A stretch of DNA of 38,006 bases from Planctomycetaceae bacterium (lineage in GTDB: Bacteria > Planctomycetota > Planctomycetia > Pirellulales > Pirellulaceae), in NCBI GenBank assembly GCA_947463915.1, contig CANHVO010000020.1, positions 1 to 38,006 of the forward strand, written 5' to 3'. Both the position numbers and the translations under genes were made by a program. The notes below the pieces were generated by a model. The model was not told where the DNA came from. It worked only from the letters and a program-made list of their open reading frames with translations, and searched no databases. Every line of letters begins with the position of its first letter. Position 1 is the stretch's first letter. This document shows, in pieces, positions 16,173 to 24,230 of this stretch.

Positions 16173-16975
16173 TACAACAAACGACTTCCTTCAGGCTTGT
16201 AATTGAGATTAAGCTCCCACTGGCTCATGCGATCGAGTAGGCTTTGTTTCGTCATGTCAAATTGCAATGGAGTGACCGTTACGAATCCCGCAAAGAGAGC
16301 GTTCAAGTCGGTTTCATGTTCGGTGGGTTTGGGCGGCGGGTCGTTGGTCGACCAGTAGTAATTTCGGCCTTTGGGATCCTGGCGCTTGATGTAATGATCG
16401 CCATATCGCTCGACACCCATTGGTACGCAATGGACCTCCGGCATCGTGCCAGCTCGATAAGCCGCGGTGGCTGCGGTTGGAATATTGATATTGTAGAGTT
16501 CGCTTGCCGTTCCCTGATGCATCAAAATTTGACGGATGATGGAAACGGCTATTTCTGCCGCGGCGTCGAAGTCGGCATGCGGATCGAATTCCAGAGAGAC
16601 AGCGATACTAGGAATTCGAAAGAAGGCACCTTCGATTGCTGCCGCTACGGTTCCAGAATAAAGGACATTGATGCCAGCGTTTAGACCGCCATTGATGCCG
16701 CTAACGATCAAGTCGACTTTGCCGCCGGCGAGTTCCGACACCCCGAGCTTAACGCTATCTGCGGGCGAACCATCCACGGCCCAACCGCGAAATACCTCGC
16801 CATCGAAAACTTCTTTGCAGGTGAGCGGCGACAAGTAGGTGATCGAGTGGCCGACGCCACTTTGCTCCGTTGCGGGCGCAACCACCAATACTTCGCCTAG
16901 CTGCACTAGGGCTTTTCGCATCGCCAAAATGCCAGGAGCATGGATGCCATCGTCGTTAGCCAATAGAATCTTCAA
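16172..16975 (-). CDS. surE: 5'/3'-nucleotidase SurE
   Basis: A metal-dependent survival-protein-E nucleotidase that removes phosphate from nucleoside monophosphates in the cytosol. The N-terminus reads KILLANDDGIHAPG, giving the two metal-binding Asp residues at 8-9; VDGSPADSVKLG and SGINGGLNAG are further family signatures, and the length (267 residues) is normal. The start is taken as TTG 16975, which has AGGACC upstream; the frame also opens at another TTG at 17005. It lies upstream of the BRCT-MerR-TPR gene and shares the A of TAATG with it, suggesting one transcript. Confidence 0.92.
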   Translation of the reverse strand: MKILLANDDGIHAPGILAMRKALVQLGEVLVVAPATEQSGVGHSITYLSPLTCKEVFDGEVFRGWAVDGSPADSVKLGVSELAGGKVDLIVSGINGGLNAGINVLYSGTVAAAIEGAFFRIPSIAVSLEFDPHADFDAAAEIAVSIIRQILMHQGTASELYNINIPTAATAAYRAGTMPEVHCVPMGVERYGDHYIKRQDPKGRNYYWSTNDPPPKPTEHETDLNALFAGFVTVTPLQFDMTKQSLLDRMSQWELNLNYKPEGSRLL

Positions 16976-17118
16976 TGTAAGGTCCTGGTAGGTAGAGTAA
17001 TGCAATTGCTACTGAAAGAGACGACAAACGATTGAGACAATCGTTTTACAATAAAGCGAACGGAGGAAAAAACAGACCACAATCTGATGCCGTTTCAATT
17101 CGTAGCCTTTTCAATTCG

Positions 17119-17167
17119 TAGCTGAATTCTCACGAATTCAGCTAGTTCGGAATTCTCACGAATTCCG
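17119..17167. repeat. Two tandem EcoRI-type hairpins (interior motif of family B)
   Basis: TAGCTGAATTC and GAATTCAGCTA pair perfectly around TCAC (17119-17144), and a second hairpin with the same loop follows at 17148-17167 (CGGAATTC, TCAC, GAATTCCG). The same GAATTC-TCAC/GTGA-GAATTC hairpins form the interior of the 124-bp element. Here they stand alone between SurE and the lipoprotein gene, whose end is at 17186, so they may terminate transcription from it. Confidence 0.75.
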
Positions 17168-17185
17168 CTACGACTGCCCATTTGC

Positions 17186-17680
17186 CTAATGCTTGTGGCC
17201 ATCTTCGTGATTTAGCAAACAAGTCTGCTCTTTGCCATCGATGACCGCGATTAGTTTCGAGTGAACGCCTTTGGTATCGGTTCCGCTTGCATCGACCATT
17301 CCAAGTAGCTCTTCACTGACGATGAAATAGACGGAGCCTGCGATTTTCGCCTTCTCGTCTTTTTCAAGCGTGAACGTTTTCTTGGTGTCACCGGAAACAA
17401 CATCGATCTTGACGGACTCCACGTTACCGCCCTTGCTAACGATCTGGTCCAAATAGATGGATAGCTTGTGGCTATCGTCATCGTCACTCCATTCAAAGTG
17501 CAAGTCGGACTTGTCAAAAGCTTCCACGTGACCGCCGTTGGGCCCTGGGGCGCTGTGATCGTGGCCAGCGTGCGGATCTGCACTAGTCGTTGCTTTCGCG
17601 GACGTCTTTTTCAATTCACAACCCGACAAACCAGCGATGGTGCTCAAGGCCAAACCGGCCATCAATAGGGACATACGCAT
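17186..17680 (-). CDS. His-rich lipoprotein, possibly metal-binding
   Basis: A 164-residue lipoprotein with lipobox LSGC (Cys 21), so it should be anchored to a membrane after lipidation. Just behind the anchor is the motif DPHAGHDHSAPGPNGGH (residues 35-51), and the protein ends in HEDGHKH, both good metal ligands. The rest is an all-beta-looking, acidic domain (VSGDTKKTFTLEKDEKAKIAG, YFIVSEELLGM). Such His/Asp clusters next to a GPNGGH loop occur in proteins associated with metal-efflux systems, but no efflux pump is adjacent. Its upstream 300 bases to the HflX gene run in the other direction. Confidence 0.72.
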   Translation of the reverse strand: MRMSLLMAGLALSTIAGLSGCELKKTSAKATTSADPHAGHDHSAPGPNGGHVEAFDKSDLHFEWSDDDDSHKLSIYLDQIVSKGGNVESVKIDVVSGDTKKTFTLEKDEKAKIAGSVYFIVSEELLGMVDASGTDTKGVHSKLIAVIDGKEQTCLLNHEDGHKH

Positions 17681-17987
17681 TTTTCGACTCCATCGGAAAC
17701 GAGACTCGGACCACTTTGAACTGAATTGGAATCAATAATTCCGAACTGACAAGGCGAAGTTGACGAACCATTCGGAATGAAAAGTGTCCAAACGGCATGG
17801 TAGGACTGCCTCGAACCAAATTTTGAGTTCGAACGAAGTCGCCAAAAAATGGTGTTTTGGCGGAAAAGTTGCTTTAATCGTTCGTTTTCAATTGCTGCAA
17901 TACGCCCGTCCCCGGTCCGGAGCCAGATTTTTCACGCCCGATGGCTTCGTCAGTCGCTATACTTTATGGACAGGTGCCAAATCGTTT

Positions 17988-19454
17988 ATGGCAACGAGTT
18001 ACACATACCCAATCTCAGGAGTAATTATCCCTTTGCATACGCATGATCGCTCGGAAGGTTTAGCAAGCGAACGAAGTATTTTGGCGCGATTGATTTTGCC
18101 AAAAGATAACGCAGCGGAGGACCCATTTGACGAACTCAATGGCTTGGCAACGACTGCGGGAACAACCGTCGTCGGCACAGTCTTTCAACGTCGAGAACAT
18201 CCCGATCAGACGACCTATTTGGGCAAAGGAAAAGTGGCTGAACTCTTGGGGCTCATCGAAATGCAGAACGCAGATGTCGTTCTCTTCGACAACGATCTCA
18301 ATCCTTCTCAAACGAGAAATCTCGAACGAGCCCTCAATATCAAGGTCATCGATCGCTCCGAACTGATTCTCGATATCTTTGCTTCCAAAGCCCAAACGCA
18401 CGAAGCCCGTTTGGCAGTCGAGTTGGCACAGCTAGAATACTCCCTACCTCGTCTAAAGCGAATGTGGACCCACTTGTCGCGTCAGTCGATGGGGGTCGGG
18501 ATGCGTGGACCTGGTGAGAAGCAATTGGAAGTCGATCGCCGACTCGCTGAAAAACGCGTTCAAGACTTGAAGGCGGAACTTGAAAAAGTCGAGAAACGCA
18601 AAGCTCGCGAAGTGGCTTCGCGAAGTGATACGTTCAGCGTTTCGCTTGCCGGATACACCAATGCCGGCAAAAGCACATTGATGAACGTCTTGACCAACGC
18701 AAACGTCGAAGCTGTCGATCGCCTCTTTGCCACGTTGGATACGCGAACACGCAAGTGGATGCTTCCCGGTTGGGGACCGATTCTGCTAAGCGACACGGTT
18801 GGTTTTATCCGAGATCTGCCACACCGTCTCATCGCCAGCTTTCGAGCGACCCTTGAGGAAACAAGACACGCAGACCTTTTGATGCACGTTGCCGACGCAA
18901 GCAACCCGGCGGTGCTTCAGCAAATTTCCGCCGTCTACAAAGTGCTAAAAGAAATCGGCATCGAAGAAAAAGAAACCTTGCTTGTCCTCAACAAAGTGGA
19001 CCGCGAAGGAGCTATCGAGCGAGTCAAATCGATCCAAGATCGCTATCCAAACTCGATTCCTATCTCGGCGCACACGGGACTCGGCATCCAAAAACTTGCG
19101 ATGGCAGTGAGCGATGCCCTCACGAAAAACTTCGTGGAGCTTGAGGTGCGATTGCCGCTGGAAGACGGAAAGACGATTGCATGGCTGGCTAGCGTCGCAG
19201 AGATCATGTCCAAGCAGTACAACGATGATCATGCGCTCGTTCATTGCCGCATGCCGAGCAGTGCTGCCGGCAAATTGGCTGGACATGGCGCAGACATCCG
19301 AGTCATTGCTGGCAAGATTCCTATCGCAGCTGAGAAGTGCCTGCCTGACTCCGCAACTTTTTTGCCCTCGGCATCCAATGAGGATCAAAGTCATGCCAAC
19401 AGTGAGCCCATGGCTGGCGGAGCTACTTCGGGCACGATAGGCGAAGTTGCTTAG
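17988..19454 (+). CDS. hflX: Ribosome-associated GTPase HflX
   Basis: A 488-residue GTPase. The HflX-type N-terminal part carries TTYLGKGKVAEL near 75-86, SQTRNLERAL at 108-116 and GPGEKQLEVDRR at 174-185 before a coiled coil (about 186-210). The G domain follows: G1 GYTNAGKST at 222-230, switch DTVGF at 269-273 and NKVD at 335-338. HflX rescues or dissociates stalled ribosomes under stress. The start MATSYTYPISG at 17988 is chosen; the longer frame from 17784 overlaps the upstream region. The C-terminus is Ser/Ala-rich and not conserved-looking. The next SDR starts four bases after its stop. A possible -10 box TATACT lies at 17958-17963. Confidence 0.92.
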   Translation: MATSYTYPISGVIIPLHTHDRSEGLASERSILARLILPKDNAAEDPFDELNGLATTAGTTVVGTVFQRREHPDQTTYLGKGKVAELLGLIEMQNADVVLFDNDLNPSQTRNLERALNIKVIDRSELILDIFASKAQTHEARLAVELAQLEYSLPRLKRMWTHLSRQSMGVGMRGPGEKQLEVDRRLAEKRVQDLKAELEKVEKRKAREVASRSDTFSVSLAGYTNAGKSTLMNVLTNANVEAVDRLFATLDTRTRKWMLPGWGPILLSDTVGFIRDLPHRLIASFRATLEETRHADLLMHVADASNPAVLQQISAVYKVLKEIGIEEKETLLVLNKVDREGAIERVKSIQDRYPNSIPISAHTGLGIQKLAMAVSDALTKNFVELEVRLPLEDGKTIAWLASVAEIMSKQYNDDHALVHCRMPSSAAGKLAGHGADIRVIAGKIPIAAEKCLPDSATFLPSASNEDQSHANSEPMAGGATSGTIGEVA

Positions 19455-19457
19455 CGA

Positions 19458-20243
19458 ATGGCTCGACGCAATCTAAAGGATGCGAGGATCATCGTTACCG
19501 GCGCGTCGAGCGGGATCGGTCGAGCGTTGGCGATCCAACTTTGCCAGCGAGGTGCAACGGTCCTAGCAACCGCCCGTCGGGCTGATCGATTGCAAGAACT
19601 TGAGCAACTTTGCCGTGACATGCCTGGTAGCTTAACCACGATGGTAGGCGACTTGACCAGTGAGCAACATCGTCAGGAGATTGTCTCATACGCAACAGTG
19701 GAATGGAATGCAGTTGACGTCTTGATCAACAACGCTGGAGCCGGGGCAATTGGGCGTTTCGACGATGCCTCCGCCGAGCGACTGCGGCGCGTCATGGAGA
19801 TCGATTTCTTTGCCCCGGTGGAACTCACTCGATTGTGCTTGCCACTATTGGCAATGGGACGCCGGCCGGCCATCCTCAATATCGGTTCAGTACTTTCCCA
19901 CCGAGCAGTCCCAAACAAAAGCGAATACTGTGCGGCCAAATTTGCGATGCGTGGCTGGGCAGAATCCCTGCGAGTGGAGTTGGCGGCGCAACGTATCGAA
20001 GTACTTATGCTGAGTCCAAGCACAACGCGCAGCGAATTCTTTGACTCGCTCGTTGATACCAACCCCAACGTGAAAAGCAAATCGGTTGGCAGCATGCGGC
20101 CTGAACGCGTGGCCCAACTCGCAATCGCGACGCTCGTGCGCTCCAAACGAGAAATGATATTGAGTCTTGGCGGCAAGGGGCTCGTGTGGGCAGGTCGACT
20201 CTTTCCACGGCTTACAGATCGAATATTGGGTCGATTTGCGTAG
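19458..20243 (+). CDS. Short-chain dehydrogenase, DltE-like
   Basis: A 261-residue SDR, three bases after the HflX stop. Motifs: TGASSGIGRALA at residues 14-25, NNAGAGAIGRF, ILNIGSVLSH with the active Ser, and YCAAKFAMRGWAESLRVEL, where Tyr and Lys are spaced as in the family. The sequence is closest in style to the DltE/YqjQ-like group of SDRs, but substrate is unknown. Its stop codon TAG (20241-20243) is supplied by the family A repeat that starts at 20240, so the last codons may have been reshaped by the repeat. Confidence 0.87.
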   Translation: MARRNLKDARIIVTGASSGIGRALAIQLCQRGATVLATARRADRLQELEQLCRDMPGSLTTMVGDLTSEQHRQEIVSYATVEWNAVDVLINNAGAGAIGRFDDASAERLRRVMEIDFFAPVELTRLCLPLLAMGRRPAILNIGSVLSHRAVPNKSEYCAAKFAMRGWAESLRVELAAQRIEVLMLSPSTTRSEFFDSLVDTNPNVKSKSVGSMRPERVAQLAIATLVRSKREMILSLGGKGLVWAGRLFPRLTDRILGRFA

Positions 20244-20309
20244 CGAAACTCGTCAAGAGTTTCGGCGGTTTATGCAATGCAGCCGAAAGTCTTGACGACT
20301 TTCGCTGCA
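20240..20309 (+). repeat. Family A repeat, copy 2
   Basis: GTAGCGAAACTCGTCAAGAG at 20240 and CGAAAGTCTTGACGACTTTC at 20284-20303 form two hairpins with 5-base loops GTCAA and TTGAC, which are complementary to each other. The copies at 22756, 28286 and 29937 have the same plan. Confidence 0.8.
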
Positions 20310-20410
20310 GAAACGGCTGCTTTTTCCAGCAGAAAATACATGACCGAGTTGGCCGATGGGGCTGCACACGTCGGAGTGTGTCGGCCTTTTGGCCCCTACT
20401 AGCTTGCGCG

Positions 20411-20534
20411 TTTTGAAGTTGCACACTTGTTATTTCGTAGCAGAATTCGTGAGAATTCTGGCCGTGTCCTCATTGCAAAGTGTCTGAATTCTCACGAATT
20501 CAGCTACATTTCTCAATACAGTGCAACTTCAAAA
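20411..20534 (+). mobile_element. 124-bp miniature inverted-repeat element (family B, copy 1)
   Basis: Perfect 14-base ends TTTTGAAGTTGCAC and GTGCAACTTCAAAA. The inside contains two hairpins of the type GAATTC-GTGA-GAATTC and GAATTC-TCAC-GAATTC. The left flank is CTTGCGCG (20403-20410), as in the other copies; the right flank has been lost, because the repeat ends at the base next to the stop codon of the lipoprotein gene at 20535. Confidence 0.85.
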
Positions 20535-20840
20535 CTACTCGAAATGGTATTCGCCTTCGCGCAAGTCCCCGCGGTCCCCTTCCGCCTTCCAACTCAGTTC
20601 TTTCTTGGCGACATTCTGAGTAATCTTGAGCTTGTAGCTTTCGCCGCTCGCCGCCTTTCCTGTCCCGGTGTAGCCGCCCGACGGATCTGCATTAATTTGA
20701 ATCTCAGTTAGCTCCAAACTCTTCCTGACCTGTGCTTCGACTTCTGGCTGGGTGTAAATTCCAGGATGGTTCTTTCCGCACCCGGAAATCGCAAAGACTA
20801 CGGTAAACATACAAAATGGAAGAAGAAGTCGACTGAACAT
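20535..20840 (-). CDS. Small lipoprotein of unknown function
   Basis: It has 101 residues. Signal MFSRLLLPFCMFTVVFAISGC with lipobox ISGC, then a short beta-rich domain with GGYTGTGKAASGESYKLKI. No recognised family and no catalytic residues. The stop codon TAG directly abuts the end of the 124-bp repeat, so the 3' end may have been reset by that insertion. Expression upstream is not clear; the 120 bases before its start are otherwise empty. Confidence 0.7.
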   Translation of the reverse strand: MFSRLLLPFCMFTVVFAISGCGKNHPGIYTQPEVEAQVRKSLELTEIQINADPSGGYTGTGKAASGESYKLKITQNVAKKELSWKAEGDRGDLREGEYHFE

Positions 20841-20959
20841 GGGATACGTCTACTCACAATTCTTTGCAGGAAACAATTGAAACGGGAAGGATCACAACGG
20901 TAGCTTAGCATGTTAGCGGGGGAGTTGAAAAGTTCTGGTAGCTCCAATGCTGTCAGGGT

Positions 20960-21334
20960 ATGGCCCGCTTTGTTCGAACCGACTCAAGGATTCTTGTCGA
21001 TGTCCATCTCAATACCAGCAATGCCAAATGCCGAACACGTTACCCCAGTGGTGACGAAGTGGCATTGGTCATCGAAGTTGCGGATACTTCAATTCAAAAA
21101 GATCGAAGTAAAGCTCGTATCTACGCAAGCGCAGGTGTGAAGGAATATTGGAGCATCAACTTGGTCGAGTTCCAGCTGGAGCAATTTACAGATGCGGACG
21201 GTGATACGTATCGAAAATGCCATACTCCAAAAGCGAGTGACAACGCTTCGAAACAATTCGATTCTCACTCAATCCGGATGGAGTTGACTGAGATTCTGGG
21301 CGGGTTAGGTGAGGCTGAGTACGCCTACGGCTGA
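20960..21334 (+). pseudogene. C-terminal remnant of an Uma2-type (DUF820) nuclease-like protein
   Basis: The readable part, ALVIEVADTSIQKDRSKARI, then YASAGVKEYWSIN, is the core of the Uma2 family (restriction-endonuclease-like fold), including the catalytic-type Glu in IEV and a Lys downstream. The family is usually close to 190 residues; the expected N-terminal third is missing and upstream DNA only holds a different frame. The C-terminal codons EYAYG-stop come from the family D half-repeat at 21319-21344. It is best read as a decayed copy. Whether the short product is still made is unknown. Confidence 0.65.
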
Positions 21335-21344
21335 CTGTTAAACG
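21319..21344 (+). repeat. Half copy of the family D palindrome
   Basis: GTACGCCTACGGCTGACTG through TTAAACG matches one arm of the palindrome at 14859-14925. The TGA stop of the Uma2 remnant lies inside it. Confidence 0.75.
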
Positions 21345-21360
21345 ATTGAGTCGATACTCA

Positions 21361-22581
21361 TCAACTCTTGGCTTCGAATCGCCCGACTTTTCCGTCTTTG
21401 CCTTCAAGCAACAATTGGTCACCGCTTGTGATTCCAGATTGGATCTCGATCATGTCTCCGTTCTTACGCCCCAGGCTGACGACTTGTTCTTTGAGTTTCC
21501 CGTCGATAATCTTCCAGACTTTGTCCACACCAGCGAATCGAACGAGAGCCGAGTTTGGGATCACCAATGCTTTGGACTCTGCATCCATTTGAATGACTCC
21601 CTCTGAAAATAGGCCGCTTCTTAATCGGCCATCTTGATTGTCGACGATTGCTTCGAAGACCAAAGACCTGTTCACTTGATCTAGGCTTGGGCTGATCCTA
21701 GTTATGGCAACCGTTCGAACTTGATCGCTCAATTCAAATTTGAGTGCAATCTGCAGCCCGATTTTGAGCTTCTGCGCAAACCGCTCCGGCACGCTCCCGC
21801 GAAAGCGCAGCACGGTCGTCTTCGCGATGCTCATGAGCGGTTGGCCCGCTTGAACATAAGTACCTGTCGCAACCAATCTAGACTCGATGGCACCTTGGAA
21901 GGGGGCTCGAACGGACGTCTCGGAAAGACGCTGATAAGCCAAGTCGCGGGCTGCAGATTGGACGGCGATCAACGCGATCTTTTCGCGAACACCGTTTTGT
22001 GCCGATGAGAATCGTGCTGACGCAACACGTTCTGCCGACTCAGCCAAATCCAATTCCGCATCACTAATCGCATCGCGATTTGAGAGCTGGCGCAGTCGCT
22101 CGACTGCCTTTTTTGCTTCGTCCCAAACGGCTTTGGTTTCGCGAACAGGAGGTGCATTTTCTGGATTTAATCCATCGACTGGATCGCCTGGCTTCAAACC
22201 AACTGCTGATCTGGCCTGAAGCAGTTGCGCATCTGCTTGTTCCGCCATCAACTGATACTCTCGACGGTCAAGTTGCACCAATACATCATCCTGACAAGCG
22301 ATGTCGCCTAGGTCGACCGGAACCTCAGTGATTCGACCGGATACCTTTGCACCGACCGTCGTAACCTCGTCTGCGATCAAAGTGCCTTGGCTCTTCACGA
22401 GAGTTGGCCAGACTGTCGGCTCGATGGTGATCGCGGTTCCGCTAATGACGGTTTCCGGGGTTTCCGATGGCAATTTTGGGGAATCCGCGGCGTGCTGGCA
22501 GCCTGCGACCGCACAAACACCTACCGCAATGAAAAGCCTGAAATGTCGCTGGGCATTCAAAAATGCTGTAAAAAAGAACAT
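21361..22581 (-). CDS. RND/HlyD-type efflux adaptor, lipoprotein-like
   Basis: A 406-residue membrane fusion protein. The hydrophobic start ends in a lipobox VAGC (residues 25-28). After the anchor come a beta-barrel/lipoyl half (VGAKVSGRITEVPVDLGD), an alpha-helical hairpin (about 105-215), the returning lipoyl half (SVRAPFQGAIESRLVATGTYVQAGQPL), and the beta-barrel/membrane-proximal part (VIPNSALVRFAGVDKVW). It would bridge an inner-membrane RND pump and an outer-membrane channel in the periplasm. No pump or channel gene is adjacent, so it is an orphan here or its partners lie elsewhere. Immediately before the start lies a G-quadruplex-like tract and no ribosome site is visible. Confidence 0.88.
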   Translation of the reverse strand: MFFFTAFLNAQRHFRLFIAVGVCAVAGCQHAADSPKLPSETPETVISGTAITIEPTVWPTLVKSQGTLIADEVTTVGAKVSGRITEVPVDLGDIACQDDVLVQLDRREYQLMAEQADAQLLQARSAVGLKPGDPVDGLNPENAPPVRETKAVWDEAKKAVERLRQLSNRDAISDAELDLAESAERVASARFSSAQNGVREKIALIAVQSAARDLAYQRLSETSVRAPFQGAIESRLVATGTYVQAGQPLMSIAKTTVLRFRGSVPERFAQKLKIGLQIALKFELSDQVRTVAITRISPSLDQVNRSLVFEAIVDNQDGRLRSGLFSEGVIQMDAESKALVIPNSALVRFAGVDKVWKIIDGKLKEQVVSLGRKNGDMIEIQSGITSGDQLLLEGKDGKVGRFEAKS

Positions 22582-22600
22582 GGGGAGGGGGTGGGGAGGG
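22582..22600. promoter_or_regulatory. G-quadruplex-type tract directly upstream of the adaptor start
   Basis: GGGGAGGGGGTGGGGAGGG on the + strand gives four G-runs with single-base loops, a strong G4-forming pattern. The gene lies on the - strand, so the G-rich strand is the template. The tract begins at the base next to the ATG, so it sits in the 5' leader and replaces a normal Shine-Dalgarno site. Confidence 0.55.
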
Positions 22601-22755
22601 AGTTGGATGCTGTTTGCATCGGGCTGAACCAGCCTCCATTGTGATTCAAGCTACTCAAAACATCAATGATTGCCCAAGCCGGCAGCAGCTTTCGCGGATT
22701 TTAAAAAGCACGACAAGCGTTGGCGTTAACACTACCTTAACACGACAAGCATTTT

Positions 22756-22824
22756 GTAGCGAAACTAGTCAAGAGTTTCGGTGGTTTATGCAATGCAGCC
22801 GAAAGTCTTGACGACTTTCGCTAC
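22756..22824 (+). repeat. Family A repeat, copy 3
   Basis: GTAGCGAAACTAGTCAAGAG and GAAAGTCTTGACGACTTTCG repeat the two-hairpin core. The flank AAGCATTTTGTAGCGAAAC matches one terminal inverted repeat of the family A element at 1234-1364. The A-B order of repeats from here to 23071 resembles 20240-20534. Confidence 0.8.
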
Positions 22825-22947
22825 AGAAAAGTCTGTTTTTTCCAAGGGAAAATAAATCACAGCTTTGGCCGGAGGGGCTGCACACGATCGGAGTGTGTCG
22901 AGACTTCGGCCCTCAACACAAATAGTCCTAATTCACTAGCTTGCGCG

Positions 22948-23071
22948 TTTTGAAGTTGCACTGTATTGAGAAATGTAGCTGAATTCGTGAAAATTCAGAC
23001 ACTTTGCAATGAAGACGCGGCCAGAATTCTCACGAATTCTGTTACGAAATCACAATTGTGCAACTGCAAAA
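22948..23071 (-). mobile_element. Family B 124-bp element, copy 2, interior in reverse orientation
   Basis: Ends TTTTGAAGTTGCAC and GTGCAACTGCAAAA, and an 8-base direct repeat CTTGCGCG on both sides (22940-22947, 23072-23079). The flanking words (CACTAG left, TCGTGCTAA right) are in the same order as around copy 3, but the interior 96 bases are the reverse complement of copies 1 and 3. A near-empty target is adjacent (23088-23111). Confidence 0.85.
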
Positions 23072-23087
23072 CTTGCGCGTCGTGCTA

Positions 23088-23111
23088 ATTCACTAGCTCG
23101 CGCGTCGTGCT
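23088..23111 (+). repeat. Empty form of the family B insertion site
   Basis: ATTCACTAGCTCGCGCGTCG followed by TGCT (approximately 23088-23111) is the uninterrupted host repeat, with one base different from the split copies. A second empty form, in reverse, is at 36919-36942. Confidence 0.7.
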
Positions 23112-23162
23112 ACGCACAGATGCCATGGCCGCTCGCTTAGCGGCTTGGAAAACTGTGCACTG

Positions 23163-24230
23163 CTAACGACGGATGGTCCCACCGCCTGATGTTTGGAACG
23201 GTGCGGGTAAACTGACACTTTGAGGAATTGCAGCCCCCGCGTTTTGTTGTTGCATTCGTAATTGGTCCAAATAGTAACTGCCGGAACTCGACGAAACGCC
23301 GCCCGCCATCTGCACCGGACTCGGACCTGGATTGCTAATCGGTTGAATGGCGACCGCCGTTCGGACCTCCGAATTGTTTGCCAGCGCGTTCAGGTTTTGA
23401 GCATTGCTTGCGATTGCGCGTGTTGAAACTCCCAACGCATCTGCAGTATGGTTGTCCACTGGACCGCCGCCATCACTGACCCATTTGTTCCACGCCGACT
23501 GCAATTTACCAAGCTTTGGATAGCTGTAGAATTCGTCGGTTGCGGCAACCCAGTCTTCACTTTCCATTCCGCGTTCTAGAAACTTAACAAATCGTTGTGG
23601 ACCACCTTGGGTAATCAAGAAGCAAGAAAGACTATAGCCTTGGGCATAAAGCGGCATCATGTCGGGTGGATAGTCCTTCAACGCAAATAATGTCGCGAAC
23701 GGAATGCCGCGTCCCTCGCTGAGGTATCGGACCAACATCACATCGTGCTTGCTGCGTTCGCTTTGATGTTCCACTGTGGTGCACGCACCTTCGTCTGCCC
23801 ACCTCGGTACTGGTTTTCCTAACGCCGAAAAATGACTGGCCATGACCGTGTGTGTAATCTCGTGAGGCAAAACACTATCGATGATTCGCTCTGGAGTGCC
23901 AGAGACTGTCATTTGAAAGTTTGCGACGCCACCGCCAACCAGAGTGTACTTGGTTTCACCACTTGCAGGTTTGTTTGGACCATCATTTACGATCAGAGGG
24001 CATGGCTCTGGCCAGTTTGGCAATTCCCTGCCGAGCCAGTGTATTGCCAATGCTTTTCGGTTTTCTTCGGCGGACTTGGCGACGTCGTTGGCGAGCTGCG
24101 CGTTCCTGGCAAAAACTCGGAAGTTCGGAGATTGGACCAAGGACCTTGGCCCAACAAACACTTGTGCTGTGCCTGTAGAAGCAAATGCCAGCAAAGCCAC
24201 TGCTGTGAACAACAACCGTCGTGCATCCAT
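23163..24230 (-). CDS. Secreted gluzincin-type metalloprotein (peptidase MA-like)
   Basis: A 355-residue secreted protein. Signal MDARRLLFTAVALLAFASTGTAQ with probable cleavage after TAQ; the start at 24230 has GGAG about 10 bases upstream and is preferred over 24269. The zinc motif HEITH is at 123-127, and WADEG supplies the third ligand Glu near 147, the arrangement of the peptidase MA-like/DUF1570 type. The C-terminal 120 residues are low-complexity (Gly/Ser/Gln/Ala) and probably not part of the catalytic fold. It should act outside the cytoplasm, perhaps as a protease; substrate unknown. Divergent from the membrane protein at 24436, so a shared promoter region lies between. Confidence 0.8.
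   Translation of the reverse strand: MDARRLLFTAVALLAFASTGTAQVFVGPRSLVQSPNFRVFARNAQLANDVAKSAEENRKALAIHWLGRELPNWPEPCPLIVNDGPNKPASGETKYTLVGGGVANFQMTVSGTPERIIDSVLPHEITHTVMASHFSALGKPVPRWADEGACTTVEHQSERSKHDVMLVRYLSEGRGIPFATLFALKDYPPDMMPLYAQGYSLSCFLITQGGPQRFVKFLERGMESEDWVAATDEFYSYPKLGKLQSAWNKWVSDGGGPVDNHTADALGVSTRAIASNAQNLNALANNSEVRTAVAIQPISNPGPSPVQMAGGVSSSSGSYYLDQLRMQQQNAGAAIPQSVSLPAPFQTSGGGTIRR

Noticed and set aside
17784-17987. Longer start for HflX
   Set aside because: The extra 68 residues are unlike HflX and cover a likely promoter (TATACT at 17958).
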